DNA from: Acinetobacter pragensis
GTDB lineage: Bacteria > Pseudomonadota > Gammaproteobacteria > Pseudomonadales > Moraxellaceae
Length of the DNA: 64,000 nucleotides
Reading direction: 5' to 3'
Assembly (NCBI RefSeq): GCF_001605895.1
Contig: NZ_LUAW01000013.1
Span: 160,557-224,556 of the forward strand
Both the position numbers and the translations under genes were made by a program. Below the pieces are notes generated by a model that was not told where the DNA came from, did no database searches, and worked only from the letters and a program-made list of their open reading frames with translations. Shown here piece by piece: positions 38,009 through 47,699 of this stretch. Position 1 is the first letter of the stretch, and every line of letters starts with the position of its first letter.

Positions 38009-38890
38009 ATGAAAAAAATTATCCCAAAAGCTTCATTTTTACTTTTGCTCGCTCTTGCTGCAAATTCTGCCTTTGCCACAGAAAATGGTGCAGATTCATT
38101 TGCATTAGGTGCAGAGGGCATGATGGCCGGCGCGTTGCCGCCGCCTGGATTATATTTGCTCAACTATTACCAAAATTATCATGCCGGCAGTTTTGACCAA
38201 GGGCCGGACAGCTTTCATCTGGATGTGAATGCCTTCATTCCCCGCTTGGTGTGGATGACAGAACACAACTATTTTGGCGGTCAACTGGGCTTTTATGCAG
38301 CCCAGCCTTTAGTCGATTTACGCTTAAGCATTAACGGCATGTCTGATCATAATGCGGCATTCGGCGATTTAATTCTGGGTTCAATGCTAGGATGGCATAG
38401 CGGCCATCATCATTGGATTGGAGCAATTGAAACCGTGCTGGCGACAGGAAAATATGACACACCGACCGCATTTCAGCCTGTCATTGCGAATCTTGGGAAA
38501 AATTACAATACCATTCGCCCCATTATTGCCTATACCTACGCCCCAGAGAATGGATTCGATCTTTCGACAAAACTCTCTTACAGCTTTAATGATGAAAATG
38601 ACGATACGCATTATAAATCTGGGGAATATTTTGCTGGCGATTACAGTTTGGGCTACAAATTGAATAACCATGTCAAATTGGCAATAGAGGGTTATGCTTT
38701 TAAACAAATGACATCAGACCGAGTCAATGGTGATGATATTGGCCAAAAAGGGCAAGTTCTTGCTGTTGGCCCCGCAATTCAATATCAGGATCAAAATTGG
38801 TCTATAGAAGCAAAATATTTAAAAGAAACCAATGTTGAAAACCGTCCGGAAGGACATACCGGCCTTTTAAAATTTGTCTGGGCATTTTAA
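38009..38890 (+). CDS. Outer-membrane protein of the phenol meta-pathway family (PF13557 type)
   Basis: 293 residues with a signal peptide (M-K-K-I-I, cleavage near A-F-A-T-E, about 24). The mature part is beta-barrel-like, with alternating strands, a terminal F, and the opening G-A-E-G-M-M-A-G-A-L-P-P-P-G-L-Y motif of the family annotated as involved in phenol meta-pathway degradation. Probably a channel for aromatic uptake. It follows catA by 117 nt on the same strand. Confidence 0.82.
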   Translation: MKKIIPKASFLLLLALAANSAFATENGADSFALGAEGMMAGALPPPGLYLLNYYQNYHAGSFDQGPDSFHLDVNAFIPRLVWMTEHNYFGGQLGFYAAQPLVDLRLSINGMSDHNAAFGDLILGSMLGWHSGHHHWIGAIETVLATGKYDTPTAFQPVIANLGKNYNTIRPIIAYTYAPENGFDLSTKLSYSFNDENDDTHYKSGEYFAGDYSLGYKLNNHVKLAIEGYAFKQMTSDRVNGDDIGQKGQVLAVGPAIQYQDQNWSIEAKYLKETNVENRPEGHTGLLKFVWAF

Positions 38891-38951
38891 TACAGCAGAC
38901 TGAATCATTAAGTTTTTACCAATTCAAATTAATTTTTTAGCACTGAATTTT

Positions 38952-38976
38952 AAAGGGTTTAATTATAAAACCCTTT
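38952..38976 (+). terminator. Hairpin after the outer-membrane protein gene
   Basis: AAAGGGTTT (38952-38960) pairs with AAACCCTTT (38968-38976), a perfect 9-bp stem with a 7-nt loop, then ATTCGTAT. A moderate terminator for the phenol block. Confidence 0.6.
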
Positions 38977-39000
38977 ATTCGTATATAAAAATTTATATTG

Positions 39001-39036
39001 TCAAAGAGCAAACCTTTCGGGAGGGTTCCTCTTTGA
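39001..39036. repeat. Second hairpin between converging genes
   Basis: TCAAAGAG (39001-39008) pairs with CTCTTTGA (39029-39036), and the inner AACCT and AGGGTT nearly pair as well. It may help end transcription from either side; no T-run is evident. Confidence 0.4.
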
Positions 39037-39149
39037 ACAGAACGGATGAATCTGATGGATAACTCATCTGAATCAATTAGCCATAATGCGGAAAAAACAA
39101 GCTTTTAGCAGACTGGTATAGGCCAGATAATATTCAGCTTAATAAAAAC

Positions 39150-40523
39150 TTAAGACTCTTCACGCTGTAACTCATTCACAGTTTTCCCCTGTTTTGCAAA
39201 CCATCGATCACGGCGCTCAAATAAGCGTGGTGCCGCTTGATTGGCTTGACCAATTAAAGCCTGTATATCTGCATTTACCAAGCGACCATTTTCAACCACA
39301 ATCTGCCCCGCTACCATCGTCATGACCACATCTTGGCCTTGAACCGCATGTACTAAATTCGTATGTAAATTAAATAATTTTCCATGATCAATCAACGGTG
39401 TCATACGGGGAGTCGCAATATTCACTGCAATCAGATCTGCAAATTTTCCAGCCTCTAAACTGCCAATTGTATTTTGCATTCCTAACGCCTTAGCCCCCTG
39501 ACGGGTTGCCATTTGACATACCGACCATGAATCTAAGGCTGCCGCATCTAAATTAGAAAATTTAGCCAATAAAGAGGCCGTTTTCATTTCTTCAAACATA
39601 TCCAGATTATTGTTTTCTTTTTCCCCATCAGTACCCAAACCCACTGCAACACCTTGACGCAGCATTTCAACGACAGGCGCCGCACCAGAGGCCAGTTTCA
39701 TATTTGAAATTGGGTTATGGGCTACGCCCACTGCATGCCGCTTTAAAATTTGAATTTCATTTGCATCCGCCCAGACGCAATGCGCCAATAAAGTTTTGGG
39801 TACATCAAGCAAGCCCAACTTTTGCAGACTTTCAATCGGGCGAACACCTGAACGACGCAGGTTTTCTTGTACATCAAATTGACTTTCATTGCTGTGGGTA
39901 TGGAAACCGGTTTGATAGTCATGACAAAGTTTTTTAATCCGTTTTAATGCAGCTGCTTCCGCATAAAATAAATGTTCCAATCCGACCCAGACTTGAATGC
40001 GCCAATTAGCTTGTTGATGCCAACGATTAATTAAAGCTTCATTGCTTGTTAAGGTCTCAAAATAATGATGATCCGGATGTTCTGCAACATACGGGACTAG
40101 AATGGCGCGAATCCCCAACGCTTTCGCAGCTTCAGCACTTCCGTCCATATAACGCCACATATCAACAATCGTGGTCGTTCCTGACAAAAGCGCCTCGGCA
40201 TAACACAAATAAGAGGCAATTTTCGCATCATCAGGCGTCAACACACGGTGCATCGGGTCAATAAACTGTTGTAACCAATCCCAAACCGGTAATCCTTCAG
40301 CCGTGCCGCGTAATAAACCTGAATGGCAATGGGTATTGATCAAACCCGGCATCAGCAAGGCCTGCGGATAATGTTCAATGAGCACCTCTGGATAGCGTTG
40401 AGTTAACTGCACCAATGGACCGACCTCTTTAATTCTGTCGCCATCAATTAGTACAGCGCCATTTTGAATACATTCGTTCTGCGCATTCATGGTCAGGACA
40501 TAGGCAGCTGTTAAAATTTTCAT
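39150..40523 (-). CDS. Amidohydrolase-family deaminase (MtaD/TrzN-like)
   Basis: 457 residues, a metal-dependent TIM-barrel deaminase. Metal and catalytic motifs are N-T-H-C-H-S-G-L-L-R-G, F-H-T-H-S-N-E-S, L-A-H-C-V-W-A and L-G-T-D-G, all intact. Relatives deaminate S-adenosylhomocysteine, methylthioadenosine, 8-oxoguanine, guanine or triazines. It is the last gene after the BMP-type importer, so it probably deaminates the imported base or nucleoside. ATG at 40523 is preferred to the GTG at 40532. Confidence 0.85.
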   Translation of the reverse strand: MKILTAAYVLTMNAQNECIQNGAVLIDGDRIKEVGPLVQLTQRYPEVLIEHYPQALLMPGLINTHCHSGLLRGTAEGLPVWDWLQQFIDPMHRVLTPDDAKIASYLCYAEALLSGTTTIVDMWRYMDGSAEAAKALGIRAILVPYVAEHPDHHYFETLTSNEALINRWHQQANWRIQVWVGLEHLFYAEAAALKRIKKLCHDYQTGFHTHSNESQFDVQENLRRSGVRPIESLQKLGLLDVPKTLLAHCVWADANEIQILKRHAVGVAHNPISNMKLASGAAPVVEMLRQGVAVGLGTDGEKENNNLDMFEEMKTASLLAKFSNLDAAALDSWSVCQMATRQGAKALGMQNTIGSLEAGKFADLIAVNIATPRMTPLIDHGKLFNLHTNLVHAVQGQDVVMTMVAGQIVVENGRLVNADIQALIGQANQAAPRLFERRDRWFAKQGKTVNELQREES

Positions 40524-40569
40524 TATTTTCACTCAAATCCATTATTTTTTTATCAATAAAATCATGAAT

Positions 40570-41490
40570 TTATGGCACAAAAATTTTACCTAAAGAGGCA
40601 GGTAAATTCATTTTCAGTAATGTTTTATCGCGTGAAATTATCACCAATACCACAATAGTGGCGACATATGGCAATGCGGCAAGCAACTCATTCGGCACAT
40701 TGATTCCCAAAGCTTGCGCATGAAATTGCAAAATAGTTACGCCACCAAACAGATACGCGCCGAGCATTAAACGCGCCGGTTTCCACACGGCAAATACCAC
40801 CAGAGCAATGGCAATCCAGCCACGACCGGCAACCATATTTTCAATCCACATCGGGGTATACACGGTCGATAAAAATGCCCCGCCAATACCCGCCATCATT
40901 CCGCCAAAAAGCACTGCACCATAACGAATGGCCAATACGTGATAGCCCATGGCATGCGCGCTTTCCGGCGATTCACCCACAGCTTTTAGCAGTAATCCCA
41001 AGCGGGTTTTGGCCAATACAAACCAAACTGCAAAAAACGCTACGATTGACAGATATACCACATAGTTTTGCTGGAATAGCACTGGTCCAATTACTGGAAG
41101 ATCAGACAGCAGCGGAATATTAAAATTGGCGAGACCCGGTAAAGCCATACTGACGTAATTTTGTCCCAAAAAGGCAGAAATGCCGAGTCCAAAAATAGTT
41201 AAAGCCAAACCACATGCCGATTGATTGGTACTTAAAGACAGGGTGAAAAAGGCAAAAATCAATGCCATCAGCATGCCCGCCAAACCGCCAATCAACAATG
41301 CGCTCAACACACTGGCATCATATTGTGCAGCAAAGGCAAAGCCGGCAATGGCCCCCACCAGCATCATGCCTTCCACTCCAAGATTAATCACACCTGTACG
41401 CTGTGTCACCAGTTCACCAAGACCTGCGAAAATGAGCGGCGTTGCGGCTGCCACAGTACCTGCAAGAATTGCTGTTAATTCTAAAGCCAT
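40570..41490 (-). CDS. BMP-type ABC transporter permease (NupQ/YufQ-like)
   Basis: 306 residues with about eight membrane segments and the family opening L-G-E-L-V-T-Q-R-T-G-V-I-N-L-G-V-E-G-M-M. The coupling region reads G-E-S-P-E-S-A-H-A-M-G. One of two permeases in the operon. Relatives import nucleosides or purine bases. Confidence 0.9.
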   Translation of the reverse strand: MALELTAILAGTVAAATPLIFAGLGELVTQRTGVINLGVEGMMLVGAIAGFAFAAQYDASVLSALLIGGLAGMLMALIFAFFTLSLSTNQSACGLALTIFGLGISAFLGQNYVSMALPGLANFNIPLLSDLPVIGPVLFQQNYVVYLSIVAFFAVWFVLAKTRLGLLLKAVGESPESAHAMGYHVLAIRYGAVLFGGMMAGIGGAFLSTVYTPMWIENMVAGRGWIAIALVVFAVWKPARLMLGAYLFGGVTILQFHAQALGINVPNELLAALPYVATIVVLVIISRDKTLLKMNLPASLGKIFVP

Positions 41491-41523
41491 AACGTGCTTC
41501 CTTTTACTGTAAACAACGAGGGA

Positions 41524-42621
41524 TTAAGTATTGCTAACTGCAGACTGAGAGACAGGCGGCACAGTTTTTTTGGCAAAACGGTAACGGTTTTCAATCAATG
41601 CATCGGAAGCCAGCAGGAAAAATAGCAATAAACCTTGGAAAATACCGGTAATGGCGACCGGAAGCTGCAATTGCATTTGTGCCATTTCACCCCCCAAATA
41701 TATGAGCGCCATAAAGCAGCCTGACAACACAATACCAATCGGATTGAGGCGACCTAAATACGCCACGATAATCGCGGCATAGCCATAACCTGGCGACAAA
41801 TTAGGATTCAGCTGACCAATTGGGCCAGCCACTTCACAAATTCCGGCAATACCTGCCATCATTCCAGAAATCACCAGACTCATCCAAATAGCTTTCGATG
41901 AGGAAAAACCTGCATATTTTGCGGCTAATGGCGCTTGTCCACTGACTTCTAATTTATAGGCAGTCAGACTTTTACGCATAAAGACCCAAAACAGTACGGC
42001 GGCAAGTAACGTGATAAAAAGTGAAGCATTAATGCGAGTTCCTTCCATAATCAAAGGCAACGTGGCACTCTCATTAAACATCACTGATTGGGGGAAATTC
42101 ATGCCGTCCGGATCGCGCCAAGGCCCATTTACCAAGTACAGCAGTACAAACAAAGCAACATAGTTCATCATTAAGGTGGTCAGGGTTTCTTCGGCATTAA
42201 AATGGGTTTTCAGTAAAGCCGGAATCGCTCCCCAAAGCGCACCGCCTATCGCGCCCATCAATATCATCAAAGGTAAAATCCACCCGCCGATTTGATCGTG
42301 AAATAAAATGGCAATACCGCCGCCAAAAATCGCACCTATAGTGAGTTGACCTTCAGCACCAATATTGAATAATTTGGCCCGAAACCCAACCGCCAGCCCT
42401 AAGGCAATTAAAATCAATGGCCCCGCTTTGACTGCCAGTTCACTCCAACCATAAGAAGACATCAGTGGTTCAATAAAGAAGATATACATTGCCTGCGCGG
42501 GGTTAATACCCAGCATTAAAAATAAAATGCTGCCGACAATCAGCATCGCCACAAGTGCAATCACAGGAGAAAGCCACTTCATCGTTTTAGATGGATGTTC
42601 ACGCGGTTCTAATAAATGCAT
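41524..42621 (-). CDS. BMP-type ABC transporter permease (NupP/YufP-like)
   Basis: 365 residues with an N-terminal cytoplasmic stretch and about nine hydrophobic segments. The central F-N-I-G-A-E-G-Q-L-T-I-G motif is diagnostic. It pairs with the permease 34 nt downstream. Confidence 0.9.
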   Translation of the reverse strand: MHLLEPREHPSKTMKWLSPVIALVAMLIVGSILFLMLGINPAQAMYIFFIEPLMSSYGWSELAVKAGPLILIALGLAVGFRAKLFNIGAEGQLTIGAIFGGGIAILFHDQIGGWILPLMILMGAIGGALWGAIPALLKTHFNAEETLTTLMMNYVALFVLLYLVNGPWRDPDGMNFPQSVMFNESATLPLIMEGTRINASLFITLLAAVLFWVFMRKSLTAYKLEVSGQAPLAAKYAGFSSSKAIWMSLVISGMMAGIAGICEVAGPIGQLNPNLSPGYGYAAIIVAYLGRLNPIGIVLSGCFMALIYLGGEMAQMQLQLPVAITGIFQGLLLFFLLASDALIENRYRFAKKTVPPVSQSAVSNT

Positions 42622-42660
42622 TGCATCCTCCTGTAGACATGAATAGAGATTAAAAACGTG

Positions 42661-44268
42661 TTAAGCATGAATTTGCTCCTCTACGTTTTTTGCAGCTGTC
42701 AGCGGACGATAAATTCCTGACATCAGCACCCCGATATTTTCCGCATTGGTCTCATCAGTATTGACTGGTTCAGATAATTCTCCATTGGCTAAGACGCATA
42801 GCCGGTCACTCATTTCAAACAGTTCTTCGAGTTCTTCTGAAATCACCAAAATGGCTATACCTTGCCGGGATAAATTAATTAGGGTTTGCCGGATAAACAT
42901 GGCAGCCCCTACATCAACACCCCATGTCGGCTGTGCCACGATTAAAAATTTTGGATTTTGCAGAATTTCGCGGCCGACTATAAATTTCTGCAAATTTCCG
43001 CCAGATAGAGAACGTGCTTCTGCATCACTGCCAGTGGCTTTAACCCCAAATTTTTCGATACATTGTTCAGCAAAAGTTTTACATTGCGTAAATTTAATCA
43101 ATCCCCAACGGGTCAAGCCATGGCGAAAAGCCGTCAACAGAGCATTTTGCGCTAAGGTCATATTCGGTACTGCACCGCGTCCAAGGCGCTCTTCAGGCAC
43201 AAAACCCACACCTAAATCGCGGCGCTGACCGGCGCTTAAGCTTGAAATATCCTGCTGTGCTAAATAAATTTTTCCGCTTTTCAAGCGCTGTTCACCGGAC
43301 AGCAAAGACAGCAGTTCAGCTTGACCATTCCCCGAAATACCAGCAATACCGACAATTTCCCCAGCTTGAATATTTAAATTGATATTTTTCAGCGACACGC
43401 CAAAAGGGTCATCGGACTGATAGTCCAAATTTTCGACTTGAAATAAGATCTGCGGCGTCCCTTGATATTCTTGACGTACATAACTGGGTAAATCGCGGCC
43501 AATCATTAAGCGCGCTAAATCACTGGTGCTGTTTTTTTTAGGATCAACATTTCCGGTAACACGGCCATTACGCAAGATGGTCGCTTCATCACAGAGTTCT
43601 TTAATTTCATGTAATTTATGACTGATATATAAAATGGAAACGCCTTGCGATGCCAATAACCGCAAAGTTTTAAACAGTTGACGTACCGCCTGCGGCGTCA
43701 ACACTGAAGTGGGCTCATCTAAAATAATTAAAGCCGGATTTTGCAAAAGGCATCGAATAATCTCTACACGCTGACGCTCCCCCACAGACAAGGAATACAC
43801 CTCACGCCGTGGATCAACCGGTAAACCGTATTGTTCAGACACTTCAATAATTTTTTGACTGAGCAGGGTTAAATCAATTTTTTCATCCAAACCCAGTGAA
43901 ATATTTTCTACTACGGTAAGGGTTTCAAATAAAGAAAAATGCTGATAAACCATACCAATACCGAGTTTTCTCGCTATTGATGGACTATCAATTCTGACTT
44001 CTTTACCATTCCAGAGCATTTGCCCCTGATTAGCCTTGGTTGCACCATAAATGATTTTCATCAAGGTACTTTTTCCGGCACCGTTTTCACCCAAAATGGC
44101 GTGGATTTGCCCTGGTTGAACGTTTAAATGTATCTGGTCATTCGCTTTCAATGAATTGTAGCTTTTACAGATATTGATGAGCTGTAAACGCGGTACACTC
44201 GAAACAGATCCTGTCTTCATCTCTCGCATATGAGCAGATAGATCGTGTGAAGGAGTCATCATAGGCAC
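42661..44268 (-). CDS. BMP-type ABC transporter ATPase with two nucleotide-binding domains
   Basis: 535 residues. Domain 1 (about 28-260): Walker A G-E-N-G-A-G-K-S-T, signature L-S-V-G-E-R-Q-R-V, Walker B A-L-I-I-L-D-E-P. Domain 2 (about 285-520): Walker A-like G-I-S-G-N-G-Q-A-E and signature L-S-G-G-N-L-Q-K; its Walker B reads F-L-I-V-A-Q-P-T, lacking the catalytic Glu. That is usual for the degenerate half of such sugar/nucleoside importers. It powers the two permeases. The true start may be one of several ATGs in the first 17 codons. Confidence 0.9.
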   Translation of the reverse strand: MPMMTPSHDLSAHMREMKTGSVSSVPRLQLINICKSYNSLKANDQIHLNVQPGQIHAILGENGAGKSTLMKIIYGATKANQGQMLWNGKEVRIDSPSIARKLGIGMVYQHFSLFETLTVVENISLGLDEKIDLTLLSQKIIEVSEQYGLPVDPRREVYSLSVGERQRVEIIRCLLQNPALIILDEPTSVLTPQAVRQLFKTLRLLASQGVSILYISHKLHEIKELCDEATILRNGRVTGNVDPKKNSTSDLARLMIGRDLPSYVRQEYQGTPQILFQVENLDYQSDDPFGVSLKNINLNIQAGEIVGIAGISGNGQAELLSLLSGEQRLKSGKIYLAQQDISSLSAGQRRDLGVGFVPEERLGRGAVPNMTLAQNALLTAFRHGLTRWGLIKFTQCKTFAEQCIEKFGVKATGSDAEARSLSGGNLQKFIVGREILQNPKFLIVAQPTWGVDVGAAMFIRQTLINLSRQGIAILVISEELEELFEMSDRLCVLANGELSEPVNTDETNAENIGVLMSGIYRPLTAAKNVEEQIHA

Positions 44269-44387
44269 TCTATTTAATGCTGCGATAGTGCGGCATCCAT
44301 CTGAATTGCGTCATGCATCCAGATGGATGAAAAGTAAAATCAATCGTGTTAACTCAAAGTCATTTAATTGCTGAATCTCGCCCTCCG

Positions 44388-45488
44388 TTATTTAGGCAAG
44401 GAACCTTCTACGCCTTTGACGTAGTAATTCATTTTGCTTAAAGCGGCATCATCTAAAGACTTTCCTTTAACCAAGACCACACTGCCATCCTGTTTATAAA
44501 GTGGTCCGGAAAATGGATGCAAGGTACCTTTGAGAATCGCATCACGCACACTGAGTGCCTTAGCTTTAGACGCTGCCGATACAGAAGGGCCAAAGCTTTC
44601 AATATCTACTGCTTTTTGTTTAACGCCATACCAGATCGCACTGGGTTTCCACGTCTTATTACTAACCTGAGTCATTACAGGAACATAAACTTTTTCCCAA
44701 TGTAAAACCGATGCCGCAAGATGCGCTTTAGGGCCAAATTTGCTCATATCAGAATCCCAGCCAAAAGCAAATACGCCTTTTTGTTCAGCAGCTTGGACAA
44801 CAGCGGGAGAATCCGTATTTTGCATCAGCACATCTGCACCCTGAGCAATTAATGCCAGTGTTGCATCACGTTCTTTACCTGGGTTAAACCATGAACTGAC
44901 CCAAATAACTTTAGTTTTAATTTTTGGATTTACACTTTGTGCGCCTAATGTATAGGCATTGATGTTACGGACCACTTCAGGGATTGGGAAAGAAGCCACC
45001 ACACCTAATATATTACTTTTGGTTTTTTGACCGGCAACTACGCCCAGCATATAAGCGCCCTCATAAGTGCGTACGTCATATACCCCTAAATTTTTTCCCT
45101 GCTTATAGCCCGTTGCATGCATGAATACAGTATTCGGAAATTGCTTGGATACTTTTTCCATCGCATTCATATAACCGAACGAGGTTGCAAAAATGACTTT
45201 ATTGCCCTGTTGTGCCAAGTTACGGATCACACGTTCAGCATCTGCCGTTTCAGGGACATTTTCGATATAGGAGGTTTTATATTTTCCAGCAAGCGCTTTT
45301 TCAGTCTTAATACGGCCCTGATCGTGAGAATAAGTCCAGCCATGGTCACTGGTTGGACCAATATAAACAAACGCAGCTTTATCTTGCGCTTGAACATTGG
45401 CTACAGCTGCAATGCTTATCGCACCGCTTGCCATGAATACCCCAAATATTTTTTTGAATCCTGTTTTCAATGCATTTTTTTCTTTCAT
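44388..45488 (-). CDS. BMP-family periplasmic nucleoside/purine-binding protein
   Basis: 366 residues. A signal peptide ends near V-Q-A-Q-D (about 35); there is no lipobox, so it is soluble. The BMP motif Y-I-G-P-T-S-D-H-G-W-T-Y-S-H-D-Q-G starts the mature protein. First gene of an importer operon that ends with the amidohydrolase. It presumably captures a nucleoside or base; purine is favoured by the surrounding genes. Confidence 0.9.
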   Translation of the reverse strand: MKEKNALKTGFKKIFGVFMASGAISIAAVANVQAQDKAAFVYIGPTSDHGWTYSHDQGRIKTEKALAGKYKTSYIENVPETADAERVIRNLAQQGNKVIFATSFGYMNAMEKVSKQFPNTVFMHATGYKQGKNLGVYDVRTYEGAYMLGVVAGQKTKSNILGVVASFPIPEVVRNINAYTLGAQSVNPKIKTKVIWVSSWFNPGKERDATLALIAQGADVLMQNTDSPAVVQAAEQKGVFAFGWDSDMSKFGPKAHLAASVLHWEKVYVPVMTQVSNKTWKPSAIWYGVKQKAVDIESFGPSVSAASKAKALSVRDAILKGTLHPFSGPLYKQDGSVVLVKGKSLDDAALSKMNYYVKGVEGSLPK

Positions 45489-45870
45489 TATCTTCTGCTC
45501 TAGGTTGCTCTATGTCATATGACATACATTTTTAAAATGGCTTTACTCGAATGAGCTCAGTCTGTTCACTATATAAATAGCAATAACTATTCCAACTTTT
45601 AAAAAATAATAAATAGATGCGTTTTAAATTATTTTTTTGGTCTTAAACATTAAAATCATAGATTTTTATTTTATATTTATGCATTTCACAAAAATTATAA
45701 ATAAAATTAAAATAAGTTTATTTATAATTATGCTTATATTTGGTGCGGAAAAATAAAATGAATTAAAACTGAGCACTTAATAGATTAGTTACATATACTA
45801 AAAAACCCAGATATTAAAAATCCCTCTACGTGAATAGAAGGATAAGATAATACTAAGAGATTAAAACAAT
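45489..45870. other. 382-nt AT-rich gap before the BMP gene
   Basis: Nearly 80 percent A+T by eye, no coding frame. It holds the promoter of the BMP operon, including the weak sigma-54-like element listed separately, and the end of the deaminase transcript. I see no purine-riboswitch-like fold. Confidence 0.45.
45579..45594 (-). promoter_or_regulatory. Weak sigma-54-like element before the BMP importer
   Basis: Minus strand TGGAATAGTTATTGCT: GG-N10-GC and a perfect -12 TTGCT, but the -24 box is poor (TGGAATA). It lies 91 nt from the ATG. It could be chance in AT-rich DNA. Confidence 0.35.
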
Positions 45871-46368
45871 TTAGCGTTCTGTCCAAAATGCCTGTTGCAA
45901 GGCTGCAATTTCATCTTCAATTTCTGCAATTGGACCAATCAAATCAATGTTTTTCTGACCATGTTCAAACACATAGGCCGATGACACACGCATAGTCGGA
46001 TTTTCCACGTGGTTTCCTGTACATTCTAATAGCCGTTGTTCAGTCATGCCATACACCACTCTCCCAATATTGGCCCAATAAATAGTACCGGCGCACATAC
46101 AGCAAGGCTCTACCGCAGTATACAAGGTGCATTGCCATAAATATTCAGCTGAATAATTACTGGCTGCAACACGTGCCAAAGTAGACTCGGCATGATTTAC
46201 CGTATCAATATTACACTGGGTGGATAGCACTGTTTCATGATCGGGCCCCACCAATACAGCACCGAAAGGATGATTTCCCAAAGACATCGCTCTGCTTCCG
46301 ACCTTATTGGATAAGGTCAAAAACTGGATAATTTGAGCTTGATTGGGGCGATTCATTTTATTCATCAT
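45871..46368 (-). CDS. Guanine-deaminase-like nucleobase deaminase (CDA fold)
   Basis: 165 residues of the cytidine/deoxycytidylate deaminase fold. Zinc site: H59-A-E61 and P-C89-x-x-C92. Its size and N-P-F-G-A-V-L-V segment fit guanine deaminase (GuaD) and tRNA adenosine deaminase; the neighbouring purine genes favour guanine to xanthine. It lies on the same strand as the Rieske oxygenase 130 nt upstream. Confidence 0.8.
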   Translation of the reverse strand: MMNKMNRPNQAQIIQFLTLSNKVGSRAMSLGNHPFGAVLVGPDHETVLSTQCNIDTVNHAESTLARVAASNYSAEYLWQCTLYTAVEPCCMCAGTIYWANIGRVVYGMTEQRLLECTGNHVENPTMRVSSAYVFEHGQKNIDLIGPIAEIEDEIAALQQAFWTER

Positions 46369-46498
46369 CCTATACTCTATTATTTAGGAGTTTCGATTAA
46401 AAATAATATTCCATCTAAAAAATAAACACAAAAACCAATATTATTAAATCAATTATTTAAACTTTAAACTTAAGCTATATTAATAGAATTAAAGCGCC

Positions 46499-47554
46499 TT
46501 AAATAATATAACGTTTACTTAACCCCCACCCAGCTAATATTCTGCGGTAGGCTGTTGAAGAACGGTCTGCTTCAAAATGCGCTTCCATGGAAATATCAAG
46601 GGGCAGCTCTTCGGGTTTTTGACTCTCCACCATATCCTGATCTTCAGCAAAAATTTGAGCATTAAAATCATACACAGCTTGTAAATCACCTGTGGTGTCG
46701 AAGTTGCGTGTCAGAGGCACAAATAAACGGGTTTGGTTATGAGACACAGGACAACAGGCATTGAGAATTTTCAACACCCCTTGTTCAGGAAAATGCACCG
46801 TTAATACCGCAGAAAATGGAGGATAGACATCGAATACCCTTTTCCACAAGAAACCTTCCGGCGCCAAATGCTGCATACCATGCGGATAGTTGCTGACATC
46901 ACTGACATATTCGGTATGTAAGCCATAGTCGGTTTGTTCTGTTGAATATTTGGGCACTATCTGATTTTCATTATCTGCAAATGAACCTTGATGCACCCAA
47001 GCGAAATGGGCCACATCAATGAAGCCTTCCAGTTGACGGCCACTTGAACCAGCAATATCAACGAAAGGCGGTAAGATCGATTGGTGCTCTGGCATTTCCC
47101 AAGTATCTAAAACAGGAAAATTGGCTTTCGATGGGTCACGGCTAAAAATACTGGTCCAAATTAACCCGTATTTTTCGACTACTGGAAATTTAGTCAAGCT
47201 AAAGCGTTCAGAAATTTTAGTCAGTTCTGGTTGGGCTGGAATTTTGATGCACTGCCCATCAGCGTTGTAATGCAAACCATGATAGGGACAGACAATATTT
47301 TCACCCGATACCCAGCCTTTGGTTAAGGGTACACCTCGGTGCGGGCAGATATCACGAACCAAGCAAATTGTGCCACTGTCTGTTTTGTACAGTGCAAGCT
47401 TAATATCAAGAAGCGTCACTTGTTGGGGTTCGGTTGAAACGTCCTGAATACGCGCAACTGGATACCAGTGATGTGCCAGAATATCCCAGTCCTGATCCTC
47501 AAATTGGCTATAACAAGGCTTGTTGAATAAATTGGTGACTAGAATTGCGTTCAT
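46499..47554 (-). CDS. hpxD: Rieske non-haem iron oxygenase, HpxD-like
   Basis: 351 residues. Rieske cluster ligands Cys70, His72, Cys89 and His92 (C-P-H ... C-P-Y-H) lie in the N-terminal domain. The mononuclear iron site is D180-V-A-H183-F-A-W-V-H188. In Klebsiella, HpxD works with the reductase HpxE in hypoxanthine oxidation; the gene's place among purine genes supports the same role. No hpxE-like reductase lies nearby. Divergent from a LysR gene whose likely binding site lies between them. Confidence 0.75.
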   Translation of the reverse strand: MNAILVTNLFNKPCYSQFEDQDWDILAHHWYPVARIQDVSTEPQQVTLLDIKLALYKTDSGTICLVRDICPHRGVPLTKGWVSGENIVCPYHGLHYNADGQCIKIPAQPELTKISERFSLTKFPVVEKYGLIWTSIFSRDPSKANFPVLDTWEMPEHQSILPPFVDIAGSSGRQLEGFIDVAHFAWVHQGSFADNENQIVPKYSTEQTDYGLHTEYVSDVSNYPHGMQHLAPEGFLWKRVFDVYPPFSAVLTVHFPEQGVLKILNACCPVSHNQTRLFVPLTRNFDTTGDLQAVYDFNAQIFAEDQDMVESQKPEELPLDISMEAHFEADRSSTAYRRILAGWGLSKRYII

Positions 47555-47660
47555 ATATAGCCCATATCATTTCTTAATGTCTTATCTTTTACAGGCCTTA
47601 AAATTTGCATTGCCATACAAATTTGGCTTTCCTTATCCTTGAAATTACTTAATTTTTTAT

Positions 47661-47699
47661 CATTCTGTCTATTAGAATGTTTCGTATAAATCATTCTAA
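47661..47699. promoter_or_regulatory. LysR-type binding site between hpxD and its regulator
   Basis: CATTCT (47661-47666), N7, AGAATG (47674-47679), N12, CATTCT (47692-47697). The first pair forms ATTCT-N7-AGAAT, a T-N11-A LysR box. The second pair extends to TTAGAATG/CATTCTAA, eight perfect bases. Three half-sites of one motif suggest separate recognition and activation sites. Confidence 0.7.

Noticed and set aside
42746..43228. 160-codon plus-strand ORF inside the ABC ATPase
   Set aside because: Antisense shadow of a gene with intact Walker and signature motifs.
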